Positions 39,778-48,633 are shown, counted from the first letter of the stretch. The stretch is DNA of 64,000 nt from JANNPJ01 sp965200525 (GCA_965200525.1 OZ241368.1:4588001-4652000), one strand, 5' to 3'. Program-made: numbers and translations. The notes: generated from the sequence alone by a model not told the origin.

Positions 39778-40764
39778 TCAGTCGGCCCGGGGCGAGGCGG
39801 GCAGGCGCATCATGCCCTCCTGGGCCACCGAGGCGACCAGGACGCCGTCGGCCGTGAACAGGCGTCCGAGCCCCAGCCCTCGCGCGCCGGAGGCGGAGGG
39901 GCTCTCCTGGGCGTAGAGCAACCACTCGTCCATCCGGGCCGGCCGGTGGAACCACATCGCGTGATCCAGGCTGGCCGCCTTCAGGCCGGGGGTGACCCAG
40001 CTCAGCCCGTGCCGGCGCAGGATCGGCTCGAGCAGGCTGAAGTCGCTGGTGTAGGCCATTAGCGCGGTGTGCAGCAGGGGGTCGTCGGGCATCTTGTCCA
40101 CCGCTCGCAGCCAGACCGCTTGATGGGCCACCCGCTCGGCTCCGGCGTGCAGGAACAGCGGGCCCTCGACGTGCCGTAGGTCGACCGGGCTGCTGCTGAC
40201 CCGGGGCACGTCCAGGTGGTCGTAGCCGTCGGCCAGGCCGGGCAGCGAGTCCGGGCCCGGCACCGGCGGCATCTCGACCTGGTGATCCAGGCCTTCGGCC
40301 GGTTCCTGGTACGACGAGATCATCGACAGCAGGGCCTGGCCGCGCTGCAGGGCGTGGGTGCGCCGGGCCGAGAACGAGCGGCCGTCCCGCAGCCGCTCGA
40401 CGGTGAAGGTGATCGGCTCGTCCGGATCGCCCGGGCGCAGGAAATAGCCGTGCAGCGAGTGCACCGGCCGGCCCGGGTCCACCGTCCTGGCCGCGGCCGT
40501 CAGCGACTGGGCCAGCACCTGGCCACCGAAGATCCGTTTGCGCGACGGCGGGTGGTAGCTGATCCCGGCGAACCAGTCGGGCCCGAGCTCGGGCGCGGGC
40601 TGGACGTCGATCACCGCGAGCACCTGCTCCAGCGCCTCGCGCTGGTCGGCCGCGAACTGCGGGGCGGCGGGCGGCGCCTCGGCGGTCTCGGCGGCCTCGA
40701 CCGGACGGTTCCGGTCGGCCTCGGGCGGTGGCTGGGCCTCGTACACGGTCGGTCCTTCCGTCAC
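39778..40764 (-). CDS. tesB: Acyl-CoA thioesterase II
   Basis: A 328-residue TesB with a double hot-dog fold. Motifs: RIFGGQVLAQSLTAAARTV, HSLHGYFLRPGDP, RRTHALQRGQALLSM, TSDFSLLEPILRRHG, SLDHAMWFHRPARMDEWLLY and GRLFTADGVLVASVAQEG. It hydrolyses medium- and long-chain acyl-CoA to free acid and CoA. The first 35 residues are disordered Pro/Ala/Glu. The GTG start overlaps the TetR stop as GTGA, so the regulator and thioesterase form one unit facing away from the acyl-CoA dehydrogenase. Confidence 0.93.
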   Translation of the reverse strand: MTEGPTVYEAQPPPEADRNRPVEAAETAEAPPAAPQFAADQREALEQVLAVIDVQPAPELGPDWFAGISYHPPSRKRIFGGQVLAQSLTAAARTVDPGRPVHSLHGYFLRPGDPDEPITFTVERLRDGRSFSARRTHALQRGQALLSMISSYQEPAEGLDHQVEMPPVPGPDSLPGLADGYDHLDVPRVSSSPVDLRHVEGPLFLHAGAERVAHQAVWLRAVDKMPDDPLLHTALMAYTSDFSLLEPILRRHGLSWVTPGLKAASLDHAMWFHRPARMDEWLLYAQESPSASGARGLGLGRLFTADGVLVASVAQEGMMRLPASPRAD

Positions 40765-41483
40765 GAACTCGCGCCGGTCGCGGCGTCCTGATCGGGCCGA
40801 TTGAGCTGATCAGACCCGTCGGGCACCGTCGCCCCGACCATCCGGGTGGCCAGCTCGGCGTACAGCGCACCGATGCCCTCCGGCGTCTCCTTGCCCTTCG
40901 GGTCATACCAGCGTGCCACGTCGACGCTCAGCGAGAGCAGAGCCCGGGCCACCGCCCGGGGATCGTCCACGGTCATCAGCCCGGCGGCGACGCCCGCCTC
41001 GAGCTGGCGCTGCACCTGTCGCTCGATCTGCTGTCGCAGGGCGATCACGGCCCGCCGGTCGGGGTCGGCCAGGGCCGAGAGCTCGTGCTGCACGACCTGG
41101 GCCACCAGGTGGTGCTCGGCGTGCCAGGCGGCGAAGGCGGCGATCACGGCCCGGAGCCGGCCGACCGGATCAGGGACGCCGTCCATCGAGGTGTCGACCA
41201 GATCCACCGCGGCCTCGTGGCCGAGCCGGCTGATCCGGGTCAGCAGGGCCTGCTTGGAGGGGAAGTGAACGTAGAGCGCGGCCGGGCTCAGGCCGACCCG
41301 GGTGGCGATGTCGCGGGTGGTGGTGGCGTGGTAACCGCGCTCGGCGAAGGCGTCAATGGCCGCGGCCATCAGCCGGCCGGAGGAATCCTGGGAGGGTTCG
41401 TTCCAGGGCGGTTGCGGCCGCTCCGGCCTCGTCGCCGGAGGCTGCTCTGCCGTGAGATCGCTGGTCGCGGGCCGGGCCGTCAT
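40761..41483 (-). CDS. TetR-family regulator of acyl-CoA genes
   Basis: A 240-residue TetR protein. After a Pro/Glu-rich N-terminal extension of about 33 residues, the helix-turn-helix TRDIATRVGLSPAALYVHF spans about residues 56-74. The C-terminal ligand domain includes AAWHAEHHLVAQVVQHELSAL. Coupling to tesB and divergence from the acyl-CoA dehydrogenase gene indicate that it senses acyl-CoA or a derivative and controls both units. The palindrome TAAGC-AAGC-GCTTA at 41595-41608 is the likely operator. Confidence 0.88.
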   Translation of the reverse strand: MTARPATSDLTAEQPPATRPERPQPPWNEPSQDSSGRLMAAAIDAFAERGYHATTTRDIATRVGLSPAALYVHFPSKQALLTRISRLGHEAAVDLVDTSMDGVPDPVGRLRAVIAAFAAWHAEHHLVAQVVQHELSALADPDRRAVIALRQQIERQVQRQLEAGVAAGLMTVDDPRAVARALLSLSVDVARWYDPKGKETPEGIGALYAELATRMVGATVPDGSDQLNRPDQDAATGASS

Positions 41484-41594
41484 CCTGCCTCCGTCACTGT
41501 GCTGGTCCGATCGTGACAGATCGGGCCCTGCTGCGGCGGACCGGCCGGGTTGACAGGCTCGCCCGGCGGAGGAACGCTTTGCTCAGCATTCAGG

Positions 41595-41608
41595 TAAGCA
41601 AGCGCTTA
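41595..41608. promoter_or_regulatory. Candidate TetR operator in the divergent gap
   Basis: TAAGC (41595-41599), spacer AAGC, GCTTA (41604-41608) form a perfect 5-bp inverted repeat in the tetR/acyl-CoA dehydrogenase gap. The AAGCGCTT core resembles operators of lipid-related TetR regulators in actinobacteria. The same AAGCGCTT octamer recurs at 43696-43703 downstream of the SDR. Confidence 0.55.
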
Positions 41609-41661
41609 GTCAATGACGACGGACATCGGGACGTCGATGTCACCCAGCCAGTGGAGGAAGC

Positions 41662-42810
41662 ATGCGCCGGTCGGTCTACGACGCCGAACACGAGGCCCTG
41701 CGCCAGACCGTGCAGGAGTTCGTCGACCGGCACGTGCGCCCGCGCGAGGCCGACTTCATCCAGGCCCGGGAGATCCCGCGGGACGTCTGGCTCGAGGCCG
41801 GCAAGCAGGGCCTGCTCGGCCTGCAGGTGCCCGAGGAGTACGGCGGTGGCGGGGTGGCCGACGACTACCGGTTCAGTGCCGTGGTCGGCGAGGTGCTGTC
41901 CGGCTTCTCGGTCGCGCTGGGGTCGTCGTTCGGGATCCACGCCGACGTCAACGCGCCCTACATGACCAAGCTGACCACGCCCGAACAGCGCGAGCGCTGG
42001 CTGCCCGGGTACTGCTCGGGCGAGCTGTGGACGGCGATCGGCATGACCGAGCCCTCCGGCGGGTCCGACCTGGCCGCCCTTAAGACCACAGCCGTGCGGG
42101 ACGGCGACGTCTGGGTGCTCAACGGCTCGAAGACCTTCATCACCAATGGCTACAACGCCGACCTGGTGATCGTGGCCGCCCGGACCGACCCGGCCCAGGG
42201 GGCCCGGGGCATCTCGCTGTTCGGCGTCGAAACCGGCATGTCCGGCTTCACCCGTGGCCGCAAGCTCGACAAGGTGGGCCAGCCCGAGGCCGACACCGCC
42301 GAGCTGTTCTTCCAGGACGTGCGGGTGCCGGCCGCGAACCTGATCGGGCAGGAGAACCAGGGCTTCATCCACATGATGCAGCACCTGCCCCAGGAGCGGA
42401 TCGGGGCCGCGATCGCCAACCTGGCCATCACCCGCAGCGTGCTGGTCGAGACCATCGCCTACGTCAAGGAGCGCAAGGCCTTCGGGCAGGCGATCGGCAG
42501 CTTCCAGCACAACAAGTTCCTGCTCGCCGAACTGCAGACCAAGCTCGACGTGAGCCAGGCGTTCGTCGACGCCGGCATTCTGGCCCACGTCGAGGGAAAG
42601 CTCTCCGCAGTGGACGCGGCCAAGGCAAAGTGGTGGACTGCACAGGTGCAGAGCGAGGTGCTGGACGCCTGCGTCCAGCTGCACGGGGGGTACGGCTACA
42701 TGACGGAGTACCGGGCCGCACGAGCATGGATGGACTCTCGAGTGACAAAGATCTGGGCGGGGTCGAACGAGATCATGAAGGAACTCATCGGGCGGGACCT
42801 GGGCCTGTGA
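41662..42810 (+). CDS. Acyl-CoA dehydrogenase
   Basis: A 382-residue flavoprotein with the full ACAD fold: IGMTEPSGGSDLAALKTTA (FAD/substrate loop), GSKTFITNGYNADLVIVAART, ERIGAAIANLAITRS and the C-terminal LHGGYGYMTEYRAARAWMD with WAGSNEIMKELI. It makes the alpha,beta-double bond in an acyl-CoA and passes electrons to ETF. The exact chain-length or branched substrate cannot be read from sequence. GGAGGAAGC directly precedes ATG 41662. The GTGA overlap couples it to the SDR downstream. Confidence 0.93.
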   Translation: MRRSVYDAEHEALRQTVQEFVDRHVRPREADFIQAREIPRDVWLEAGKQGLLGLQVPEEYGGGGVADDYRFSAVVGEVLSGFSVALGSSFGIHADVNAPYMTKLTTPEQRERWLPGYCSGELWTAIGMTEPSGGSDLAALKTTAVRDGDVWVLNGSKTFITNGYNADLVIVAARTDPAQGARGISLFGVETGMSGFTRGRKLDKVGQPEADTAELFFQDVRVPAANLIGQENQGFIHMMQHLPQERIGAAIANLAITRSVLVETIAYVKERKAFGQAIGSFQHNKFLLAELQTKLDVSQAFVDAGILAHVEGKLSAVDAAKAKWWTAQVQSEVLDACVQLHGGYGYMTEYRAARAWMDSRVTKIWAGSNEIMKELIGRDLGL

Positions 42811-43682
42811 CGACGGCCGACACGGGGGCCGGGCCGAGTGTGAGCGTCGGCAACTCCGACGGCAGCCCGAGCAGTCCGGCCGATCTGCTGGACCTGGGCC
42901 TGCGGCCCGGCCCGGTGGTGATCGGCCACCGGTTCGCGGGCAAGGTCGCGGTGGTGACCGGGGCCAGCCGGGGGATCGGCCTGGCCATCGCGGCCCGGCT
43001 GGTGGCCGAGGGGGCCCGGGTCTGCGTCACCGCCCGTAAACCCGATCCGCTGGTGTCGGCGGTCGAGCTGCTGGGCGGCTCGGCGGTCGCGGTCGGCGTG
43101 GCCGGCCGGGCCGACGACGCCGAGCACCGGGCCAACGCCGTCCGCACCACCATCGACCATTTCGGCCAGGTCGACATCCTGATCAACAACACCGGGATCA
43201 ACCCGGTCTACGGGCCGATCAGCGGGACCGACGTCGGGGCCGCGGCCAAGGTGTTCGACGTCAACGTGATCGCCGCCCTCTCCTGGACCGAGGAGGTGCG
43301 CAAGCTCGGTCTGGGTCGCCGGGCCGGCGCCTCGATCGTGAACGTGGCCTCGATCGCCGGCCTGCGACCGTCCCCCGGGATCGGCGTCTACGGGGCCAGC
43401 AAGGCCGCCCTGATCCACGTCACGGCCCAGCTCGCCCTTGAGCTGGCGCCGCAGATCCGGGTCAACGCGGTGGCGCCGGCGGTGGTGAAGACCCGCTTCG
43501 CGACCGCCCTCTACGAAGGCCGTGAGGAGCAGGTCACGGAGGGTTACCCGCTGGGACGGCTCGGTCACCCGGACGACGTGGCCGCCGCGGTCGCGTTTCT
43601 GGCCAGTGACGACGCGGCCTGGATTACGGGCCAGACCCTCACTCTGGACGGCGGACTGGGGCTGGCGGGCGGCGTCGGTTGA
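42807..43682 (+). CDS. SDR-family oxidoreductase (3-oxoacyl reductase type)
   Basis: A 291-residue short-chain dehydrogenase. After a 45-residue Ser/Gly-rich extension come the cofactor motif VTGASRGIG, NNTG, the catalytic Ser in IVNVASIAGL, YGASKAALIHV with Tyr/Lys, and the end WITGQTLTLDGG. The GTG start overlaps the acyl-CoA dehydrogenase stop. The context suggests oxidation or reduction of a hydroxyacyl intermediate. The N-terminal extension is longer than usual; a later start within the first 45 codons is possible. Confidence 0.9.
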   Translation: MTTADTGAGPSVSVGNSDGSPSSPADLLDLGLRPGPVVIGHRFAGKVAVVTGASRGIGLAIAARLVAEGARVCVTARKPDPLVSAVELLGGSAVAVGVAGRADDAEHRANAVRTTIDHFGQVDILINNTGINPVYGPISGTDVGAAAKVFDVNVIAALSWTEEVRKLGLGRRAGASIVNVASIAGLRPSPGIGVYGASKAALIHVTAQLALELAPQIRVNAVAPAVVKTRFATALYEGREEQVTEGYPLGRLGHPDDVAAAVAFLASDDAAWITGQTLTLDGGLGLAGGVG

Positions 43683-43824
43683 CCCGGAGGTCGCCAAGCG
43701 CTTCAGTGTGTCCGGGATCTACCTTCCGGGACCGCCCGGCGGGGACGACCACGATTCGATCTTCGGTGCGCCCGGTGGCCTCGGCCCCGGAGCGGGCCCG
43801 TGGCGACGACCTTCGGAGGGGTTG

Positions 43825-44862
43825 ATGAGCATCGAGACGACGCCGTTGGTGGAGCCGGTCGACATCCCGGCTTCCATGCTCGCGTGGCAGGTCGTCGCCG
43901 CAGGTGAACCCGCCGACGTCATGCAGCTCAAAGAGGTTCCGGTGCCCCGGCCGGGCCCGGGCCAGGTGCTGATCGACGTCTGGTCGGCCGGGCTCAACTT
44001 CCCCGACGCGCTGCTCGCCCGCGGGGCTTATCAGGAGCACCCCGACCTGCCGTTCACACCCGGCCTCGAGGTCTGTGGCGAGATCGTCGGCGTCGGTGAA
44101 GGGGTCAGCCGGGTCCGGCTCGGCGAGCGTGTGATGGGAGTCACCTCGCTGCCGCACGGCTCGCTGGCCAAGTTCGCGATCGCCGACGCGGTCGACGTCC
44201 TGTCGGCCCCGCCGCTGCTCGACGACGCCAGTGCCTCGGTGTTCCACATCGCCTACCAGACCGGCTGGTTCGGCCTCTACCGGCGGGCTGCGCTGCGGGT
44301 CGGCGACAGCCTGCTGGTGCACGCGGCCGCCGGTGGCGTCGGTAGTGCCGCGGTGCAGTTGGGCCGGGCCGCCGGGGCCAAGGTGATCGCCGTCGTCGGT
44401 TCGGCCGAGAAGGTTCCGGTGGCGCGCCGGCTGGGCGCCGACATCGTGATCGACCGGTCCGAGCAGGACGTGATCGCCGCGGTCAAGGAGGCCACCGACG
44501 GCCGCGGCGTCGACGTCGTCTACGACCCGGTCGGCGGGCCGGCCTACGAGGTGTCTAAGAAGGTGATCGCCTTCGAGGGCCGGATCGTGATCGTCGGGTT
44601 CGCCAGCGGCGACATCCCGCAGGCGGCGACCAATCACGTGATGGTGAAGAACTACTCGGTGCTCGGGCTGCACTGGGGGCTGTACCGCAAGTACAAGCCC
44701 GAGCTGATCGTCCGGGCCCACGACGACCTGGGCAGCCTGGTCGAGGTCGGCGCGCTGGCCCCGCTGGTGTCGCAGAAGCTGGCCTTCGAGGACGCGCCGG
44801 AGGGGATCACTCAGGTGGCCTCCGGGGCGACGGTCGGCCGGCTGGCGGTCAGCCCGCCCTGA
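43825..44862 (+). CDS. Quinone oxidoreductase-like MDR enzyme
   Basis: A 345-residue zinc-less medium-chain dehydrogenase/reductase of the NADPH:quinone oxidoreductase group. It has GLNFPDALLARGAYQ, GLEVCGEIVGVGEGV, the NADPH motif AAAGGVGSAAVQLGRAAG, and YDPVGG. ATG 43825 has GGAGGGG 5 bases upstream. It lies 142 bases after the SDR, with its own possible promoter, in the acyl-CoA block. The natural substrate (quinone or enoyl-thioester) is unknown. Confidence 0.88.
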   Translation: MSIETTPLVEPVDIPASMLAWQVVAAGEPADVMQLKEVPVPRPGPGQVLIDVWSAGLNFPDALLARGAYQEHPDLPFTPGLEVCGEIVGVGEGVSRVRLGERVMGVTSLPHGSLAKFAIADAVDVLSAPPLLDDASASVFHIAYQTGWFGLYRRAALRVGDSLLVHAAAGGVGSAAVQLGRAAGAKVIAVVGSAEKVPVARRLGADIVIDRSEQDVIAAVKEATDGRGVDVVYDPVGGPAYEVSKKVIAFEGRIVIVGFASGDIPQAATNHVMVKNYSVLGLHWGLYRKYKPELIVRAHDDLGSLVEVGALAPLVSQKLAFEDAPEGITQVASGATVGRLAVSPP

Positions 44863-44925
44863 CCTGGTGGGCTGACCGGCGGTCGGTGAGACGGGTGGCC
44901 GGGTGAGAGCGATGGCGGCGAGCGT

Positions 44926-44975
44926 GTGGGCCGGGTGCCGGCAAGGCCCCTCCTCCTCGCCGGCATCCGGCCCAC
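44926..44975 (+). terminator. 17-bp hairpin after the MDR gene
   Basis: Arms 44926-44942 and 44959-44975 (loop 16) begin 64 bases after the MDR stop. The one mismatch becomes a G-U pair in plus-strand RNA, the strand transcribed from the MDR gene. No other feature is seen in the 282-base gap before the next SDR. Confidence 0.65.
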
Positions 44976-45144
44976 GTCCTCGTGCGGAGCGTCACTCACT
45001 CGCGCGGGTCCCGGCTGGAGCTCCGCCGATCACCGGCCCCTTCGAGTGCGCCACCGGACCCATCGGTGGCCCGGCGGCCGGACTGACCCGTCTCAACTGT
45101 GATCTGAGTCACATAGCACGGCCAGGACGAGCGAGGAGTGCGCG

Positions 45145-45948
45145 ATGACGAGCATCCACGACAGCCCCGCGACGACCGGCCGCGGCGTCGTGATCACCGG
45201 GGCCGGCTCCGGAATCGGAGCTGCGCTGGCCCGCCGGCTGGCCGCCCAGGGCGACCGGCTGGTGCTCAACGACCTCGATCCGGACCGGGTGCGAACGGTC
45301 GCGGCCGAGCTGGGGGCGCTCGCGGTGGCAGGCGACGCGGCGGCCGAGGACGGCGTCCGGACCCTGATCGAGCAGGCCCGGGCCGAGCTCGGCCGGATCG
45401 ACGTCTACTTCGCCAACGCCGGGGTCGGGGTGCACGGCGGGCCCGAGGCCCCGGAGGACGGCTGGCAGCTGTCCTGGGACGTCAACGTGATGGCCCACGT
45501 GCGGGCGGCCCGGCTGCTGGTGCCGGACTGGCTGGCGGCCGGCGCCGGGCACTTCGTGGCCACCGTGTCGGCGGCCGGGCTGCTGACCATGCCCGGGTCG
45601 GCGCCCTACGCGGTGACCAAGCACGCCGCCCTGGCCTTCGCCGAGTGGCTGTCGGTCAGCTACGGCCATCGCGGGATCCGGGTGCAGGCCCTCTGCCCGC
45701 AGGGCGTGCGCACCCCCATGCTGGACGCCGCCGGCGCGGTCGGCGAGCTGGTGCTCGGGCCGGACGCGATCGACGCCGAACAGCTGGCCGACGTGGTCGC
45801 GGACGCCCTCGAGGACGGCCCGTTCCTGATCCTGCCGCACCCGGAGGTGGCCGGGTACTACGCCGGCCGGGCCGCCGACCCGGACGCCTGGCTGGGCCGG
45901 ATGCAGCGGGGCCAGGCCCGGATCGACGCCGCCCTGGGCCCGGCCTGA
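45145..45948 (+). CDS. SDR-family oxidoreductase
   Basis: A 267-residue classical SDR: cofactor motif ITGAGSGIGAALA, VLNDLD which favours NAD(H), FANAGVGVHGG, the catalytic Ser in TVSAAGLLT, and YAVTKHAALAF with Tyr and Lys. The C-terminus FLILPHPEVAGYYAGRA is seen in actinobacterial SDRs next to lipid genes. GAGGAG lies 7 bases before the ATG. The substrate is unknown. The last two codons and the stop lie inside an 18-bp tandem repeat. Confidence 0.88.
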   Translation: MTSIHDSPATTGRGVVITGAGSGIGAALARRLAAQGDRLVLNDLDPDRVRTVAAELGALAVAGDAAAEDGVRTLIEQARAELGRIDVYFANAGVGVHGGPEAPEDGWQLSWDVNVMAHVRAARLLVPDWLAAGAGHFVATVSAAGLLTMPGSAPYAVTKHAALAFAEWLSVSYGHRGIRVQALCPQGVRTPMLDAAGAVGELVLGPDAIDAEQLADVVADALEDGPFLILPHPEVAGYYAGRAADPDAWLGRMQRGQARIDAALGPA

Positions 45949-46048
45949 TCGACGGGCCCGGCCTGACCGACGGGCTCGGCCTGATCGACGGGCCCGGCCT
46001 GATCGACGGGCTCGGCCTGATCGACGGGCTCGGCCTGACCGATGGGCT
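45941..46048. repeat. 18-bp tandem repeat, six units
   Basis: Six units of CGGCCTGATCGACGGGCT type start at 45941, 45959, 45977, 45995, 46013 and 46031, differing by one to two bases. The array fills the gap between the convergent SDR and phosphotransferase genes and includes the SDR stop codon. Confidence 0.9.
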
Positions 46049-46069
46049 CGATCGGCGCTCGGCCGGGAG

Positions 46070-47230
46070 TCAGCGTTGGCCGGACAGGATGTCCCGTCCG
46101 GCGGCCAGCAGGTCCGGTACCGCCGCCCCGATCTGGCCGAAGTCGTCGCCGACGGTCTGACCGAGCTGGTAGCGGTAGTGGATGCCCTCCAGGATCACCG
46201 CCAGCTTGAACAGGCCGAACGCGGTGTACCAGGGCAGTCGCCCGAGATCGACGTCCCGGCGCTGCTGGTACCAGCCAGTCAGGGTGGGCCCGTCGGGGAA
46301 GCCCTGGGCGCTGCCCACGTTGCCGATCCCGGCCCGGTTCAGCGAGCTCACCGTGTCCCAGTAGGCCAGCAGCAGGCCGAGGTCGGACAGCGGATCGCCG
46401 AGGGTGGCCATCTCCCAGTCGAGCACGGCCCGCACGGCCAGCCGGTCGGGCGCGTCCGGCGGGGCCACGATCAGGTTGTCCAGCCGGAAGTCGCCGTGCA
46501 CGATGCCGCTGGTGCCGTCCGCGGGCGGTCGGGCCGCCAGCGCGTCCCGGAGCTCGTCGACCCCGGGCAGGTCCCGGCTTCGGGACGCTTCCAACTGGGC
46601 CGACCAGCGCCGCAGCTGACGGCCCATGAACCCCTCGGGCCGGCCGAAGTCGGTCAGGCCGACCTGCTCGACGTCCACCTCGTGCAGGTCGGCCAGCGCG
46701 GTCATCATGGACGCCGCGAGCTCGTGCCGCGCGGCGCCGTCCAGCCCGGCCGAGTCGGTCCGCACGACCAGGCCCTCGATGTACGACATGGCGTAGAACG
46801 GCGCGCCGGTGACCTCGGGGTCGGTGCAGAGAGCGAGAACCTCGGGGACGGGGACGGCGGTGCCGGCCAGCGCGCCGATGATCCGGTGTTCCCGGGCCAT
46901 GTCGTGGGCGGTGGCCAGCACATGGCCCAGGGGCGGGCGGCGCAGCACGATCTGCCGCTCGCCGTCGTCCAGCCGGTAGGTGAGGTTGGAGCGGCCACCG
47001 GCGATCAGCCGGGCGGCCGGATTCGGGCCGATCGCTCCGGGGGCGTGGCGATCGAGCCAGCCGACCACGGCCGGCAGGTCGAGACCGGGCAGGTCGCGAT
47101 CGGCCGCGTCGATACCGGGCCCGTCGCGATCGGCCACGTTGACGGACCCGTCGACATCGGCCGGGGCCCCGCCGGGTCCGTCGGTACCGGGCCGGTTCGG
47201 GGCACCGCCGTCGGCGCTGACTTCGGACAT
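46070..47230 (-). CDS. APH-family phosphotransferase (ACAD10/FadE36-type)
   Basis: A 386-residue aminoglycoside-phosphotransferase-fold kinase of the acyl-CoA dehydrogenase-associated branch. Motifs: LIAGGRSNLTYRL (phosphate loop), IVLRRPP with the ATP-binding Lys replaced by Arg, the catalytic loop VHGDFRLDN and metal-binding LDWEMATLGDP. Such proteins phosphorylate hydroxyacyl-CoA in some systems. The first 50 residues are Asp/Gly/Pro-rich repeats (DRDGPGIDAADRDLPGLD). It converges on the SDR across the tandem repeat. Confidence 0.87.
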   Translation of the reverse strand: MSEVSADGGAPNRPGTDGPGGAPADVDGSVNVADRDGPGIDAADRDLPGLDLPAVVGWLDRHAPGAIGPNPAARLIAGGRSNLTYRLDDGERQIVLRRPPLGHVLATAHDMAREHRIIGALAGTAVPVPEVLALCTDPEVTGAPFYAMSYIEGLVVRTDSAGLDGAARHELAASMMTALADLHEVDVEQVGLTDFGRPEGFMGRQLRRWSAQLEASRSRDLPGVDELRDALAARPPADGTSGIVHGDFRLDNLIVAPPDAPDRLAVRAVLDWEMATLGDPLSDLGLLLAYWDTVSSLNRAGIGNVGSAQGFPDGPTLTGWYQQRRDVDLGRLPWYTAFGLFKLAVILEGIHYRYQLGQTVGDDFGQIGAAVPDLLAAGRDILSGQR

Positions 47231-47291
47231 GACGCCACGCTACTGGCGGACCGGCCGCAACGCCCGGGCCGGGATGTAGGAACATGTCCGC

Positions 47292-47759
47292 ATGCCTCGT
47301 GAACGCGTCATGACTCCTCTGCGCTGGTCGGACACTGACGCCTACGGACATATCAACAACGTCCAGTTCCTCCGGCTGCTGGAGGAGGCCCGCGTGGTCG
47401 TGCTGGCCGACCAGGTCGGTACCGGGGCGGCGGCGCCGACCACGGCCCTGCTGGTGGCCCGGCAGGAGATCGAGTACCTGGAGCCGCTGACCTTCCGGGT
47501 GGCGCCGGTCGCGGTCGACCTGTGGGTGACCCGGATCGGTGCGGCCGACTTCGACATGGGCTACCAGGTGCTGGAGCAGAACCCAGCGGGCGAGGGCAGC
47601 GGGCTGCTGTACGCCCAGGCCGAGACCACCCTGGTGGCCTTCGACCCGGCGCTGAACCGGCCGCGCCGGATCACCCCGCCGGAACGCGAACGGCTCGAGG
47701 GCTGGCGCGACGAACCGGTCCGGTGGAAGCGCCGGCGGGCCTCCCGGCCGACCTCATGA
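47292..47759 (+). CDS. Hot-dog acyl-CoA thioesterase (4HBT/YbgC-like)
   Basis: A 155-residue single hot-dog thioesterase. RWSDTDAYGHINNVQFLRLLEEAR carries the catalytic Asp and the helix typical of 4-hydroxybenzoyl-CoA thioesterase-like enzymes. The C-terminal tail is basic. Start ATG 47292 gives the domain directly. It overlaps the following unknown gene as ATGA. Mycobacteria have a similar thioesterase gene next to a conserved hypothetical near ettA, which supports this pair as an old unit. Confidence 0.85.
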   Translation: MPRERVMTPLRWSDTDAYGHINNVQFLRLLEEARVVVLADQVGTGAAAPTTALLVARQEIEYLEPLTFRVAPVAVDLWVTRIGAADFDMGYQVLEQNPAGEGSGLLYAQAETTLVAFDPALNRPRRITPPERERLEGWRDEPVRWKRRRASRPTS

Positions 47760-48565
47760 CGGCGACGCCGCCGGGCGACGGCCCGGACTCCGGTGCGCCG
47801 CGTGGGTCGGAGCCGACCGACGGCGGCCCGGAGACCGAACTGCTGCTGCCCGACGTCGCGGCGCTCACCGACCTGCAGACCTTCGTCGGCCGGGCCAAGC
47901 AGGTGGACCCCGGCGGCGCCGTCCGCCTGGTGGCGCACGGGCCCGTGCTGGCCGTCTACGCCAGCGCCCTGCACGGTGGGGGAGCGCCGACCGTGCTGGT
48001 CCTTCGGGTAGTCAGCCTGGCCGCGCCCAGTGACGTCGACGCCACGGTGACCCTGGCCGCGCTGACCGACCGGTTCGCGCTGACCGATCGGATCCTGGCC
48101 CGCCAGGGCCCGACCCCGCTGCCGGTGGCGCCGCCGATCCGGCTGTCCGTCCCGCCGACGACCGCCTCCGGGGCGACCTGGGCCGGACTGTTGCCGCCCC
48201 GGGTCGGCTGGGCGGTCGAAGGAGTCCTGCGGGTGTCCGACCTGCGGTATGCCGCCCGGGCCGGTATCGACGAGGTCGCGGCGGGAACGCCGGCCGGTGC
48301 CGGTGCGGCCGCCGTGGCTCGCCTGCGCGCGCTGGTCTGGGGCCGCACCCTGCCCGGGCACACCGATCTCCCGGCCGGAACTGCCTTCGCGGCCGAGGCT
48401 TTCGGGTTTCTCGGCCGGGCCCCGTCGATCGGCCCGGGGGCTGACGAGGTGTTCGATCAGAACGTCGACCAGGACGCCGTCAGCCTGCACCGGGCCGGCC
48501 GCTGGTGGCGGGTCAGCACGACCAGAGGCCACATCCTGGTCCGCCCGGCCAGTTCCTTGGCCTGA
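47756..48565 (+). CDS. Conserved hypothetical protein coupled to the thioesterase
   Basis: A 269-residue protein I do not recognise. Residues 1-30 are Gly/Pro/Glu-rich. The rest alternates strands and helices (VRLVAHGPVLAVYASALHGG, VLVLRVVSLAAPSDVDATVTL, WAVEGVLRVSDLRYAARAGI). The C-terminal half has AEAFGFLGRAPSIGPGADE and RWWRVSTTRGHILVRPA. No signal peptide, membrane helix or catalytic motif is visible. The ATGA overlap with the thioesterase gene implies a shared function. It may correspond to the hypothetical next to the thioesterase in mycobacteria (from memory). Confidence 0.7.
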   Translation: MTATPPGDGPDSGAPRGSEPTDGGPETELLLPDVAALTDLQTFVGRAKQVDPGGAVRLVAHGPVLAVYASALHGGGAPTVLVLRVVSLAAPSDVDATVTLAALTDRFALTDRILARQGPTPLPVAPPIRLSVPPTTASGATWAGLLPPRVGWAVEGVLRVSDLRYAARAGIDEVAAGTPAGAGAAAVARLRALVWGRTLPGHTDLPAGTAFAAEAFGFLGRAPSIGPGADEVFDQNVDQDAVSLHRAGRWWRVSTTRGHILVRPASSLA

Positions 48566-48608
48566 CCCGGCCGCATCCCGCTCTGCCGAGGTTCACGCGT
48601 CCGGGTTG

Positions 48609-48633
48609 CCGGCCGGTTTCGGGTGTCGGCCGG
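48609..48633 (+). terminator. Weak hairpin after the thioesterase/unknown operon
   Basis: CCGGCCG (48609-48615) and CGGCCGG (48627-48633) form a 7-bp stem with an 11-base loop, 44 bases after the stop. In such GC-rich DNA a 7-bp stem is only modest evidence. Confidence 0.3.

Noticed and set aside
39422..39916. Plus-strand ORF between the carboxypeptidase and tesB
   Set aside because: It is Arg/Ala/Gly-rich, runs through both hairpins and into antisense tesB, and has no recognisable domain.
45949..46069. Coding extension of the SDR or phosphotransferase through the 18-bp array
   Set aside because: Both genes have in-frame stops (45946-45948 and 46070-46072), and the repeat peptides resemble neither family. 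The array is intergenic apart from the SDR end.
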